A stretch of DNA of 64,000 nt from positions 24,115-88,114 of the forward strand of contig PDSJ01000026.1 of assembly GCA_002748425.1 (NCBI GenBank), in the 5' to 3' direction. The stretch comes from a candidate division KSB3 bacterium. Its GTDB lineage: Bacteria; Moduliflexota; Moduliflexia; Moduliflexales; Moduliflexaceae. The notes below the pieces were generated by a model, which made no database searches, was not told the DNA's origin, and saw nothing but the letters and a program-made list of their open reading frames with translations. Below, one piece after another: positions 55,288-63,682 of this stretch; position 1 is the first letter of the stretch, and every line of letters starts with the position of its first letter. The position numbers and the translations under genes were made by a program.

Positions 55288-56799
55288 TTATTCTTGAATG
55301 ACAATGTTATGCCGCTGCAAGGTATACCCAATAACGCTGTCCAGATTCGCCAGGGCTTGATTGTAGCTGGTCAACGCGAGCGCTTCATTGCTGCGGGCCT
55401 GCTTCAGATGATTCTGATACTCCAGGATCTGGAAATTCGTCGACAGGCCCTCGTTGAATTTTTTCTGCTCGGCATCGAGCTGTTTCTCAGCCAATTGACG
55501 GGCAAGCCGCGTCGAAGCAATCAGCTCGTAAGCGGTGAGCACGTTCCGATGGACAGCGCGCACGTTGACGATCAGAGCCTGTTCCTGGTTTCGATAGGCC
55601 AGACGGCTTTGATCGCGTTGTAATTTTGCCTGATGATACGCGCTTTTTGCTGCCCGGTTCCCAAGTGCATAGCTGAAATTCGCCCCAAGCGTCACGCTGA
55701 AATTGTTCAAATCAATAACGCCGGTCAAGGAATCCCCGAGATGTGTATTTGCACCTGTCGTTCCCATCGACGCGATCAAATTCATGTCGGCCTTCATCTG
55801 GTTCTCCGCATACATCAGGGCACGCTCCTGGATATCGATCGTTGTACGAAACTGTTTCAGTTCTTCAAAATGTTCCAGGGCAAAAGAAATACTGTCCGCC
55901 AGAGAAAGCGCGGGCGCGGTCTCACTCGGAGCATCTGTCGGCACAATCGATGAGTTCCAGACAGGATCATCTTCAGCAAAATCCAAAAGTTGTCTAAGTC
56001 GATCCTCGCTGTTTTGGACGGCTAATTCGGCAGTGGTCACACTCGCCTTACGGGAAGCTGCCTGCGCTTTTGCCTGCAAAATTTCAATCGGCGCCAGCGC
56101 CCCCACATTCACTCGGGCTTCATTGATTTTCACGAGATCTTCAGCAAGGCGCAGCGAGAGCTCAGCAGCTTTAAGCTCAGCAATGGCATTCACCAGCTCC
56201 CAATAGCTATTTTTCACATCTGTGACCACAGCAATGACCGTCGAACGTAAACGGCTTATCGAAAGATCACGCTTCTTGCGGGCAATGGCGATCGCAGTTG
56301 TGTTGACCTCACTGCCGGCATTTTTCAGAAGCGGCTGCCGATAACTCAAGGCAAACGAATTCTTATACTGGTTGTCAAGCTCAAGCTTGTCACCTGTCGG
56401 GCTGAGGGTCGTTCCGTCAAACGCAGACAGGCTGCTTGACCATTCAAGCTGATATGATCCGCCGAATCGAAACGCTTTTCCAAGACTCAGGTCCAGACTC
56501 GACACACTCACCGGCGTCGTGTCGTATTCCGATTCGTTGAAGCTCTGGGAAGCACGACTCTCAAAATTCGAATCAAACACAGCTTCAGTGCTGACGATCG
56601 CCTCTTTCGCGATTTCCGGTTGAAACTGCTCAACAGCGATATCCAAATTGTTCTCTAAGGCGACCCCGATCGCTTCTTCCAGCGAGAGAAAAAGTGTCTG
56701 CCGGTCCCCCTGCTGCTCGGCAGCAAGCGGCCGGCTCAGGCACAAAAGACATAACGCAACGGCCGCAATTCGCTGCGTTGCCGGAGTCCTGAAATTCAT
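55288..56799 (-). CDS. TolC-family outer-membrane efflux protein
   Basis: 503 residues from the ATG at 56799, with AAGGAGAGGG about 6 nt upstream. Signal peptide ends CLSRPLAAEQ. Repeated long helices with LSLEEAIGVALENNLDIAVEQ, KNSYWELVNAIAELKAAELSLRLAEDLVKI and the second-half repeat LADSISFALEHFEELKQF are the TolC/OEP hallmarks. It forms the outer-membrane channel of an efflux pump or type I exporter. No RND or membrane-fusion genes are next to it. It confirms a diderm cell envelope. Confidence 0.92.
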   Translation of the reverse strand: MNFRTPATQRIAAVALCLLCLSRPLAAEQQGDRQTLFLSLEEAIGVALENNLDIAVEQFQPEIAKEAIVSTEAVFDSNFESRASQSFNESEYDTTPVSVSSLDLSLGKAFRFGGSYQLEWSSSLSAFDGTTLSPTGDKLELDNQYKNSFALSYRQPLLKNAGSEVNTTAIAIARKKRDLSISRLRSTVIAVVTDVKNSYWELVNAIAELKAAELSLRLAEDLVKINEARVNVGALAPIEILQAKAQAASRKASVTTAELAVQNSEDRLRQLLDFAEDDPVWNSSIVPTDAPSETAPALSLADSISFALEHFEELKQFRTTIDIQERALMYAENQMKADMNLIASMGTTGANTHLGDSLTGVIDLNNFSVTLGANFSYALGNRAAKSAYHQAKLQRDQSRLAYRNQEQALIVNVRAVHRNVLTAYELIASTRLARQLAEKQLDAEQKKFNEGLSTNFQILEYQNHLKQARSNEALALTSYNQALANLDSVIGYTLQRHNIVIQE

Positions 56800-56859
56800 A
56801 ACGCCCTCTCCTTTCACTTTCATCCAAGTCTCCACGGACGCCAGCGACGTGTACAACCG

Positions 56860-57600
56860 TCACAGAGATCGTTGACGCCGGACCTCAAACATCATCACAG
56901 CGCCTGAAATTGAGGCATTGAGCGACGAGAGCTTTCCATAGAGCGGAATCGACACACTGTAGTCGCATTTCTCAGCAACCAGCCGCCGCATTCCTTTTTC
57001 TTCGCTGCCGATCACGACAGCAAGCGGCACCCTGAAATCGCTTGCCGTGTAACTTTGCTCCGCGTCTGCCGACGTTCCGACCACCCACACCTGCCGTTCC
57101 TGAAGAACTGCAATTGTTGAGACGATGTTGCTGACGCGGCAGACAGGGATATGCGAGGCTGCTCCGGCCGAAACCTTGACGGCCGCCGGAGTCACGTCCG
57201 CAGCGTTCCGTCTGGCAAGAATAACGCCGTGCACACCTGCACATTCCGCTGTTCGTAAAATTGCGCCGACATTATGAGGGTCCTGCAAACGATCGAGAAT
57301 GATAAAAAACGCAGCTTCGCGCCGGCGTTCCGCGCGTGCAAACAACTCGTCCAGCGATGCGTACGAGAACGTCCTGCGACACACAGCGACGATCCCCTGA
57401 TGCCTGGCATCGGCATCAACCCTGCCGTTCAGGCTGTCCCAGGGCTCGAACCGGTATTCGACACGTTTTGCCCGCGCCAGGGCAAGAATCTCTGAAACGG
57501 CTTTTGTCCGCTTATCCTTGCCAATATACAGCCGTTTGATCTCTTTGCCGCTCCGCAGAGCTTCCATCACAGGATGAATCCCAAAAATAATTTCACTCAC
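56860..57600 (-). CDS. rlmB: 23S rRNA (guanosine-2'-O-)-methyltransferase RlmB-like, SpoU family
   Basis: 246 residues from the GTG at 57600 (VSEIIFGIHPVMEAL); a TTG at 57630 would add 10. N-terminal RNA-binding region (LYIGKDKRTKAVSEILALAR), then the SPOUT knot: FFIILDRLQDPHNVGAILRTAECAGVHGVI, GAASHIPVCRV, and VVIGSEEKGMRRLVAEKCDYSVSIPLYGKLSSLNASISGAVMMFE with SAM-site motifs. It methylates G2251 of 23S rRNA in E. coli. The exact target here could be another SpoU site. Confidence 0.9.
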   Translation of the reverse strand: MSEIIFGIHPVMEALRSGKEIKRLYIGKDKRTKAVSEILALARAKRVEYRFEPWDSLNGRVDADARHQGIVAVCRRTFSYASLDELFARAERRREAAFFIILDRLQDPHNVGAILRTAECAGVHGVILARRNAADVTPAAVKVSAGAASHIPVCRVSNIVSTIAVLQERQVWVVGTSADAEQSYTASDFRVPLAVVIGSEEKGMRRLVAEKCDYSVSIPLYGKLSSLNASISGAVMMFEVRRQRSL

Positions 57601-57749
57601 AATGCTCTCAAGCTCTCTGCCGTTCAGCAATCGGCAGAGCTTCCAGATCAGAATCCTCCGTCTTACTCAGCTCTGCGGCAGGCAAACGGAAAGCCGACAT
57701 CTTTCAGAAATCGACTGCCGCTGTCCTTTGCTCGCCGCCGAACACGTCC

Positions 57750-58688
57750 TTACATGATTTCAATCGACGCCTCGGCTCTCAGGGCATTGATCCATGCATT
57801 GACTTCAGCAGAAGTTTTTTGCTGCTGCAACCCTTGTTTCAGCTTGTCCTTCACTTCGACAAACGGAATCTCACGCGCCTCTTTTTTGCCCGTGACTTTA
57901 ATAATATGATAGCCAAATTTGGTTTCCACCACGTCGCTGATCTCATTTTCTTTCAACGCAAACGCCGCATCTTCAAAAGGCTTCACCATCGCGCCTTTAG
58001 GGAAAAATCCCAAATCGCCACCACGATCTTTTGAGGGACCTTCAGAATGTTCTTTTGCCAGTTCGGCAAAATCCTTGCCATCTCGGGCCAGCACCAGAAT
58101 CTCCTCGATTTTCTTGCGCGCGGCCTCTTTGTCCTCATCGCTCGCATCCTGCGCAAGCTGAATCAGAATATGACTTGCCTGAATTTGTTCTGGCTCCTGA
58201 AAGCGGTCTTTATTCTCCTCATAATACGCCTGCACCTCATCATCCGTCACAGACACCTTGCTGATGACTTCACGGTCAAGAAGCTGCTGGATAATACTAT
58301 CCTTTTTAATCATATTTTTCAGCGTCTCCTCCGACAACTCCGGACGCTGTGATTTGACCTGCTCAAAACGCTCATTCACCAGCGCCTCATCCGCGGTGAT
58401 CCCGATTTCTTCCGCTTTCAAGAGTAAAAGCTGCTCTGTCACAAGCTGCTCAACAATACTTTTTTCAGTCTGCACCCTCTGTTCTTCTGGCAGTTCTGCG
58501 TCCGGGTTCTGGGCCTGATATTGAGGCAGCACAAAATCGGTGATGATCCTATCGACATCCTGCTGCAAAATTTCTTTGCCATTCACTTTTGCGCGCACAT
58601 CACCCGCTTCTGCGGCAGCATCAAACGCGGAAAACATCACCAGCCCACACACAACACAGATCATACTACGCAAACACCTTCGGCTCAT
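57750..58688 (-). CDS. parvulin-type peptidyl-prolyl isomerase (PpiC/SurA/PrsA-like)
   Basis: 312 residues. Signal peptide (about 1-28, ending DAAAEA). An N-terminal SurA-like helical domain (about 30-160) precedes the parvulin domain (about 170-270): IQASHILIQLAQ, SEGPSKDRGGDLGFFPKGAMVKPFEDAAFAL and VETKFGYHIIKVTGK. It assists folding of secreted or outer-membrane proteins in the periplasm. A good ribosome binding site (GGGAGG) precedes the ATG. Confidence 0.93.
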   Translation of the reverse strand: MSRRCLRSMICVVCGLVMFSAFDAAAEAGDVRAKVNGKEILQQDVDRIITDFVLPQYQAQNPDAELPEEQRVQTEKSIVEQLVTEQLLLLKAEEIGITADEALVNERFEQVKSQRPELSEETLKNMIKKDSIIQQLLDREVISKVSVTDDEVQAYYEENKDRFQEPEQIQASHILIQLAQDASDEDKEAARKKIEEILVLARDGKDFAELAKEHSEGPSKDRGGDLGFFPKGAMVKPFEDAAFALKENEISDVVETKFGYHIIKVTGKKEAREIPFVEVKDKLKQGLQQQKTSAEVNAWINALRAEASIEIM

Positions 58689-59160
58689 ACTTTCTTTCCT
58701 CCCTCGTAGAATCTTTTATACAAGAATCACAGCAACTGAATGTCGAATCAGATTCTCTGAGCGTCTGAGACGGCACGGCAGCTTCTCGTCATACAGGATT
58801 CTTCACAATAATGTTATGGTATCTTTCTTCACAGAAACAGCACGAAGCTTCTGTCAGATTGCGGATTTTTGTCAAACAGTTTCTCAGGGAATTAATGTTT
58901 TCTCTCTTCTCCTGAGGCATAAGATCTTGACAGAACACTCTGCCTGTCCATAGAGAGTATTCGTTTGTGCGATCTATGAAAAGCCGCGTCCGCCGGAACG
59001 CTCTCGCTAAGGAGCTCTGCCAACGCTGTCAGACACGGAACGTCAGTCGTTCAAAAGCGCCTTATGATGGCAGCGCAGAGGAGATTGCACGCGCTGGATC
59101 GACAAGAGCCAGCCGTTCAGATACGTGTGAAAGCTGGATCTGCTGAGAAAAGGAGCTGTC
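58689..59160. other. intergenic region, no gene seen
   Basis: About 470 bp between divergent genes. Contains the two 5' regions. Small ORFs here lack coding character, and I see no RNA gene or repeat. Confidence 0.4.
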
Positions 59161-60438
59161 ATGCCGCACGCGGTCATAGAAAGTCCAGACTCATTAAAAA
59201 CGTTTTTTGCTTCCTGTGAAGCGGTCTCCATTCGACAGGATCAGGACATCAGCGGGCCGCAATCACGTCTGCCCCTGGGGGTCTATCTTCATATTCCCTT
59301 TTGCCTCAGCAAGTGCGCGTACTGCGACGCTGTTTCCTATGCCGGACGAATGCAGCTTGTGCCAGAATATGTCCGCGCACTGCATCAGGAATGGCTCTGG
59401 TATGCTGAATCGGGGATCTGGCGCGCTTTCCGGCCGTCGACCTTTTATATCGGAGGCGGGACGCCGTCGTCGATCCTCGACGCGCTGCTCGCGCTGCTGG
59501 AAAGACTCTCGCGCCTGCTGCCTCTTGCCTCCTTTTTCGAACGCACGATAGAAATCAATCCCGGCACCGTCCGTCTGCCGCAGCTTCAGCAGCTCCGAAC
59601 AGCCGGAATCAATCGTCTCAGTATCGGAATTCAGTCGTTTCACGACGACGAACTGCGACTTACAGGCCGCATGCACAGCGCAGACGACGCACAGCGCTGT
59701 GTCCGGGAGGCTCGCCAGGCCGGTTTCGACAATATCAGCCTGGATCTGATCTCAGCGCTTCCAGGTTCCACATTCGAAAGATGGGCCGAAAATCTCCGAC
59801 AGGCCATTGCGCTGGGTCCCGAGCATCTTTCGATCTACACGCTGAGCCTCGAAGAAGGGACTCCGTTCTGGCGCCAATATCAGGATGGGATGCTTCTTCT
59901 GCCAGAGGAAGAGCTGCAAATCCGCATGTATTGTCACACGATCGAACAGCTCACGGCTGCCGGATACGAACAGTATGAAATTTCCAATTTTGCCAGACCC
60001 GGACGCCGCAGCCAGCACAATCAGATTTATTGGCGCAACGAGGACTATCTTGGAATCGGGGCCGGAGCCTGGTCCTCGCTGCACGGCGTCCGCAGCGGCA
60101 ATTATACGGATCTCGATCGCTATATGGCTGGCGCCAGCCGACTGGAATCCGAGCAGACCAGCGGCGTGGCCGCTCCGCTGCCCCCGACCGTGGAGCAGTA
60201 CGAATGTCTGGACCACAGCCGTCAAATCGGCGAAAGCATCATGATGAATCTTCGCCTGATCGAGGGAATCGATCTGCAGCGCTTCCGGCAGCGTTTCGGG
60301 GTGGCCCTGGAGAAGCGATATGCCCGCGAGCTGGAGAAACTCGCGCCTCTTGGGCTCCTGGACATGCAGGATGGCTTTCTGCGTTTAAGTCCCAGGGGCC
60401 TTTTACTGGCCGACGAAGTGTGCCGCGAATTTATTTAA
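59161..60438 (+). CDS. HemW-like radical SAM protein (coproporphyrinogen oxidase-like)
   Basis: 425 residues. The SAM cluster motif is LHIPFCLSKCAYCD (about 43-56, Cys-x3-Cys-x2-Cys). FYIGGGTPSSI, ERTIEINPGTV, INRLSIGIQSFHDDELRLTGR and GFDNISLDLISALPG follow in order. The C-terminal HemN_C-type domain ends FLRLSPRGLLLADEV. Members act as haem chaperones (HemW) rather than coproporphyrinogen oxidases. A 40-residue N-terminal tail before the barrel is longer than usual. Ribosome binding site: AAAAGGAG. Confidence 0.9.
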   Translation: MPHAVIESPDSLKTFFASCEAVSIRQDQDISGPQSRLPLGVYLHIPFCLSKCAYCDAVSYAGRMQLVPEYVRALHQEWLWYAESGIWRAFRPSTFYIGGGTPSSILDALLALLERLSRLLPLASFFERTIEINPGTVRLPQLQQLRTAGINRLSIGIQSFHDDELRLTGRMHSADDAQRCVREARQAGFDNISLDLISALPGSTFERWAENLRQAIALGPEHLSIYTLSLEEGTPFWRQYQDGMLLLPEEELQIRMYCHTIEQLTAAGYEQYEISNFARPGRRSQHNQIYWRNEDYLGIGAGAWSSLHGVRSGNYTDLDRYMAGASRLESEQTSGVAAPLPPTVEQYECLDHSRQIGESIMMNLRLIEGIDLQRFRQRFGVALEKRYARELEKLAPLGLLDMQDGFLRLSPRGLLLADEVCREFI

Positions 60439-60504
60439 GGTGTCAACGCGCAGTCTTGACAGGTCAGGTCAGGCGGCGCTTCAGCACTCCCGAAAGGAGG
60501 AAGA

Positions 60505-61545
60505 ATGACAATGGATATGAACAGAGCATCTATGCTCACGGAAATCGATCGGATCCTTGACAAAGCCGAACGTATCATCATCAGCGGGCAGGGCGATCCA
60601 GACGGCGACTCTTTAGGCGCCCAGCTTGCGCTCTACGAGATTCTGATGCAGCAGCACCGCCAGAAACATCCCAGGCACGCGATTGACATTGTCATAAGCA
60701 ACGACCTGCCCGTCCCGCAGCAGTACGAATTTTATCCGAATTTACAGCGCGTCGTGCCGGTCGAACGCCTTGACGGACAGTGCTTTGATCTGGGTTTTGT
60801 CCTTGATGCCGGGACAGACCGCGTCGGGCGCATACTGCCGTTTCTGCAGACCTGCCGTCACATCGTCAACATCGATCACCATCAGAGCCGCGCCCAGGGC
60901 ATCGAAACGCTGGCCTGGATCGAGCCGAACACCAGCGCTGTCTGCGAAATGCTCTACGCCTTTTTCGAGCATCCAGACTGGACGCTTTTCCTGGATCGCA
61001 ACATCGCCTTTTGTCTGTATGCAGGCATCATCTACGACACCGGATCATTCCGCTATCCCAACACCACAGCCCGCACACACCGGATCGCAGCAAAATGCCT
61101 GGAGACCGGGATCGACTTTGATCTGATTTGTGAAAAAATGTATCTTGAAAAACCCCTCTCAGCGATCCGCCTGCTCTCGGAAGTGCTCACAAGTCTCCAG
61201 TGCTCTCAGAGCGGGAAGGTCATTTGGGGCAAAATCACGCAGGAAAGTCTGCGGCGGGCCAGAGCCGATATGAACCAGGATGACGGGATCATCACCCATT
61301 ACGCATTGACGCAGGGCACGAAGGTCGCCGCCCTGTTCAAGGAATACGCAGCGCACACGGTGAAAGTCTCCTTCCGCGCTCACGGCGATCTCGACGTCGG
61401 CGCATTCGCACAGCGCATGAACCCCCGGAAGGGCGGAGGTCACGAGCGCGCCGCCGGCTGTACGCTTGACATGACGATCGCTGAGGCTGAAGAACTGGTT
61501 GTGACCGCTCTGGAAGCTGAATTCACAGCGCAGTGCTCACCCTGA
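60505..61545 (+). CDS. DHH/DHHA1 phosphoesterase, NrnA-like
   Basis: 346 residues. DHH motifs: SGQGDPDGDSLGAQLAL (about 30-45) and IVNIDHHQS (about 124). ICE-type helix MYAGIIYDTGSF (here LYAGIIYDTGSF). The DHHA1 domain ends with MNPRKGGGHERAAGC (about 315). NrnA-type enzymes degrade short oligoribonucleotides and pAp with Mn. The ribosome binding site is AAAGGAGGAA. It lies 66 nt after the HemW-like gene and is likely cotranscribed. An Asp-rich core and normal length argue for activity. Confidence 0.9.
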   Translation: MTMDMNRASMLTEIDRILDKAERIIISGQGDPDGDSLGAQLALYEILMQQHRQKHPRHAIDIVISNDLPVPQQYEFYPNLQRVVPVERLDGQCFDLGFVLDAGTDRVGRILPFLQTCRHIVNIDHHQSRAQGIETLAWIEPNTSAVCEMLYAFFEHPDWTLFLDRNIAFCLYAGIIYDTGSFRYPNTTARTHRIAAKCLETGIDFDLICEKMYLEKPLSAIRLLSEVLTSLQCSQSGKVIWGKITQESLRRARADMNQDDGIITHYALTQGTKVAALFKEYAAHTVKVSFRAHGDLDVGAFAQRMNPRKGGGHERAAGCTLDMTIAEAEELVVTALEAEFTAQCSP

Positions 61546-61615
61546 AAGGCTGAGACGACCAGAGAAAATTTTCCCACCATTCTCGAAGACACGGAGTGTA
61601 AAGAAGGTGTGAAGA

Positions 61616-61747
61616 GTGGCGGTAGTTTGGATTGTAGCAGGTATCCAAATAGGGATTAAGGGTGCCGATGCAGAACTGGATAAGCTCTCAACAGAACGAG
61701 CTGATTTCCATAGCGAATGGAACGACTTCATCACGCCTGAACCTTGA
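61616..61747 (+). CDS. small hypothetical protein, 43 aa
   Basis: A GTG-started ORF of 43 residues, MAVVWIVAGIQIGIKGADA then a charged tail ending DFITPEP. The amino-acid pattern (hydrophobic start, charged end) looks protein-like, and AAGGTG lies about 8 nt upstream of the GTG. It sits between nrnA and the AT-rich cassette region. No family is recognised; it may be the remnant of a longer gene. Confidence 0.35.
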   Translation: MAVVWIVAGIQIGIKGADAELDKLSTERADFHSEWNDFITPEP

Positions 61748-61814
61748 TTATTTTATTTTTGAGCAACTCCTAAGTAGAAATAGCTAAAATATATTCATGT
61801 TATATTCAGTATTT

Positions 61815-61997
61815 TTATTGTAATTTTTTTGTATCAAACATACACCCAAATTCTTCTTGTATAAATTCCGAATTAATTGGCCTGGTAAGCGCTAATGTAT
61901 TGTACTTTTCTTCAACAAGAGCTCTTGCGTGTGTTCCTGTTGAAAGATAATCGGTCATTTTGTAAATAGTTATGTCCAAATTGCTGTAATTTTTCAA
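61815..61997 (-). CDS. small hypothetical protein, 60 aa
   Basis: A TTG-started frame of 60 residues (LKNYSNLDITIYKMTDYLST..., ending CMFDTKKLQ). Composition is plausible for a protein, and base use is AT-rich like the surrounding cassette-type DNA, unlike the genes to its left. No ribosome binding site and no family recognised, so it could be a fragment. Confidence 0.35.
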   Translation of the reverse strand: MKNYSNLDITIYKMTDYLSTGTHARALVEEKYNTLALTRPINSEFIQEEFGCMFDTKKLQ

Positions 61998-62046
61998 ATG
62001 AATGCAAGATATTCCTTGACAAAAATAGTTTCAGAAAATAAAAAAA

Positions 62047-62223
62047 ATGGTGCCCAGTGCAAGACATGTACATCATCGTGTTCTATTGGGTATTACTGTT
62101 TATGAGCATATTATTGCTAAGAGGTATGTGAATACTCAAGAGTGTATGTTATGTTTAACGTGTACACGATCATGCCCTGAGCTTAATTTAACAAGCAGAT
62201 TTATGTATAGCAAAGACGCATAA
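62047..62223 (+). CDS. small Cys-rich ORF ending at attC-like element, 58 aa
   Basis: ATG-started ORF of 58 residues. It carries CMLCLTC...C (four Cys in ten residues, about 33-43), which could bind a metal. Its stop TAA at 62221-62223 is the first base of the TAACAAG of the attC-like element, as is common for cassette genes. The ribosome binding site is poor (A-rich). No known family recognised; it could be chance. Confidence 0.35.
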   Translation: MVPSARHVHHRVLLGITVYEHIIAKRYVNTQECMLCLTCTRSCPELNLTSRFMYSKDA

Positions 62224-62270
62224 CAAGGTGTTTCACCGGACTCATTTCACTCGCCGGTGAACTTCACGCT
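62221..62270 (+). repeat. attC-like element, copy 1
   Basis: TAACAAG, eight bases, then CACCGG, a TTTCACTCG-type centre and CCGGTGAA, forming an imperfect hairpin (TTCACCGG / CCGGTGAA, 62232-62239 and 62254-62261). This matches the layout of integron attC sites (RYYYAAC core, paired arms), but I do not see the terminal GTTRRRY core, so it may be degenerate. The copy at 63077 shares spacing and core. Confidence 0.45.
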
Positions 62271-62297
62271 GCAATTTCACTCAAAAGGAGCAAAAAA

Positions 62298-62654
62298 ATG
62301 GCTAAAGTAAACCTTGATCCGTTGACAAGCATTGATGGTCTTCAAGCTGGTTCACTTGTCGATGTCGAAAGCGGCCTTGTACTGGCAAGCGTTGGTGCTG
62401 GAATTGATATTGAACTTTTTTCGGCAAAGGCAGTCGAAGTGTACAAAAAAGTTGATATCGCAGAAGAACTTGGTCTTGATGAAGAAGCTGAAGATATTCT
62501 TATTTCCTACAGCCGCAGCTATTATCTCATTCGCCCTCTTCGAGGACATAAAAGTGAGTACTTCATCTTCATATCGGTTGACCGACAAAAAGCCAACCTC
62601 GCAATGGCCCGTCATGATCTGAGGAAATTTGAAGAATCTCTGGATTTTTCATAA
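62298..62654 (+). CDS. Roadblock/LC7-domain-like small protein
   Basis: 118 residues from the ATG at 62298, with AAAGGAG 8 nt upstream. The sequence PLTSIDGLQAGSLVDVESGLVLASV, with IDIELFSAKAVEVYKK and a beta stretch ISYSRSYYLIRPL, has the Roadblock/LC7 pattern: antiparallel beta-sheet flanked by helices, here with no extra domain. Such proteins regulate small GTPases (MglB-type) or act as structural dimers. No MglA-like GTPase is next to it. It lies in a likely mobile gene cassette, AT-rich compared with its neighbours. Confidence 0.6.
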   Translation: MAKVNLDPLTSIDGLQAGSLVDVESGLVLASVGAGIDIELFSAKAVEVYKKVDIAEELGLDEEAEDILISYSRSYYLIRPLRGHKSEYFIFISVDRQKANLAMARHDLRKFEESLDFS

Positions 62655-62759
62655 GGGTCTTGCACGCGCCTGGAATGTTCATGTTCTTTTGCTCTTGACG
62701 CTATACAAAAGGAGACAAAGAGCAGTGAAAAGGATCGCTTCCAGTAAACGGGAGTGGGT

Positions 62760-62793
62760 GTACCCTCTCAGAGAGGAGTTTCCGGGAGGGTAC
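62760..62793. repeat. 8-bp inverted repeat
   Basis: GTACCCTC and GAGGGTAC pair perfectly around an 18-nt loop, between the Roadblock gene and the TPR fragment. It may be a terminator or cassette relic. Confidence 0.35.
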
Positions 62794-62875
62794 GTTCTTT
62801 ACACAGTAAAATTTTTAAAGAACAGATTTAAACAGAGGGGTGGCATAGTATTTTTCCGAACAATCTCCTCAAGCA

Positions 62876-63073
62876 ATGAGTGACTTCAATAAATTAGTTG
62901 AAATACACCCAAAATTAATAAGCAAGGTTTTAGAGTTCAGGGCATCAGCCTGTTACGAGCTTGGCATGTTTGATAAATCACACGAGGACATTGAAAAAGC
63001 AGAAAGTTTAGCTATTAAAGTACAAGAAGAATGTGTTTCAACAGTAAAAACAAAGACTAAAAAGAAACAATAA
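62876..63073 (+). CDS. TPR-type helical fragment, 65 aa
   Basis: 65 residues beginning MSDFNKLVEIHPKLISKVLE. FRASACYELGMFDKSHEDIEKAESLAI is one tetratricopeptide-repeat helix pair (spacing A-x-x-Y-x-L-G). The protein is too short to be a full TPR domain; either it is a real small protein or the tail of a truncated one. It ends 3 nt before the second attC-like element, which supports cassette origin. No ribosome binding site is visible. Confidence 0.45.
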   Translation: MSDFNKLVEIHPKLISKVLEFRASACYELGMFDKSHEDIEKAESLAIKVQEECVSTVKTKTKKKQ

Positions 63074-63076
63074 ATA

Positions 63077-63120
63077 TAACAAGCCACTCAACCGGACTCG
63101 TTGCACTTGTCGCTTAGCTC
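63077..63120 (+). repeat. attC-like element, copy 2
   Basis: Begins TAACAAG, eight bases, then CCGGACTCGTTGCACTTG. The left half matches copy 1 (same spacing of eight between TAACAAG and the CCGGAC core), but the right arm is degraded. Copy 1 and copy 2 lie about 856 bp apart in the same orientation, as expected of the borders of a mobile gene cassette. Confidence 0.4.
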
Positions 63121-63310
63121 ACTCTCAGGAATTTTTACTGTATAACATTTTTCTCTCTCCCTTCATATTCTCACCAGTTCATATTACCGGGACATTTCAC
63201 AGAACCTTCGCAAAAATCTGGCGATCGCAAAATTTACTTGCGTATTTTAATTGACAGGTGATAATCCTGAACATCGTATAACACATACGTTAAACAAAAA
63301 AACAACTTCA

Positions 63311-63345
63311 ACAGCACATTTTCCCTGAAAAATCGTGCTGTTTTT
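63311..63345 (+). terminator. intrinsic terminator
   Basis: ACAGCAC / GTGCTGT with TTTT/AAAA pairing inside and a TTTTT tail: a strong Rho-independent terminator on the plus strand, in a gene-free gap. Confidence 0.7.
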
Positions 63346-63349
63346 ATTG

Positions 63350-63393
63350 CCTCTTTACCTGTACGTATTATTTTTAACGTACGCGTAAAGAGG
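63350..63393. repeat. 17-bp-armed inverted repeat upstream of ROK gene
   Basis: CCTCTTTACCTGTACGT (63350-63366) and ACGTACGCGTAAAGAGG (63377-63393) pair with one mismatch and one G-T. The 10-nt centre is A/T only. The arms contain GTACGT/ACGTAC like the palindrome at 15611. It could be an operator of the regulator just downstream. The remaining 63121-63310 and 63394-63682 hold no gene I can support. Confidence 0.5.
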
Positions 63394-63682
63394 GAGATTA
63401 CGCATTCTGAAGTTCCTGAGAGTAGAGAACAAAGAGTCTACGCTTTGTACAACTTTCAGGGGGGGACGATTTGGGGCTGCGTAAGCTAAGTTTCTGAGAA
63501 AGATGAGAACTCATCCACAACTCTTTGTAAAAAATTCCTTGACTTTCATGCTTTTTTAATAAGGGTTTTAGAAAAGTTTTTTATAAGGCAGGGATGAGTC
63601 AAGTCTGCTCAGGAAGCGATAAGCCAGGTTTTGACCCACAGAAATGCGAGACGTTTGTCAAAAAAATTACGGGAGTGTTGGT

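Noticed and set aside
62629..62883. 84-residue ORF between the Roadblock gene and the TPR fragment
   Set aside because: It overlaps the end of the Roadblock gene, spans the inverted repeat at 62760 and has a basic, non-domain-like composition.
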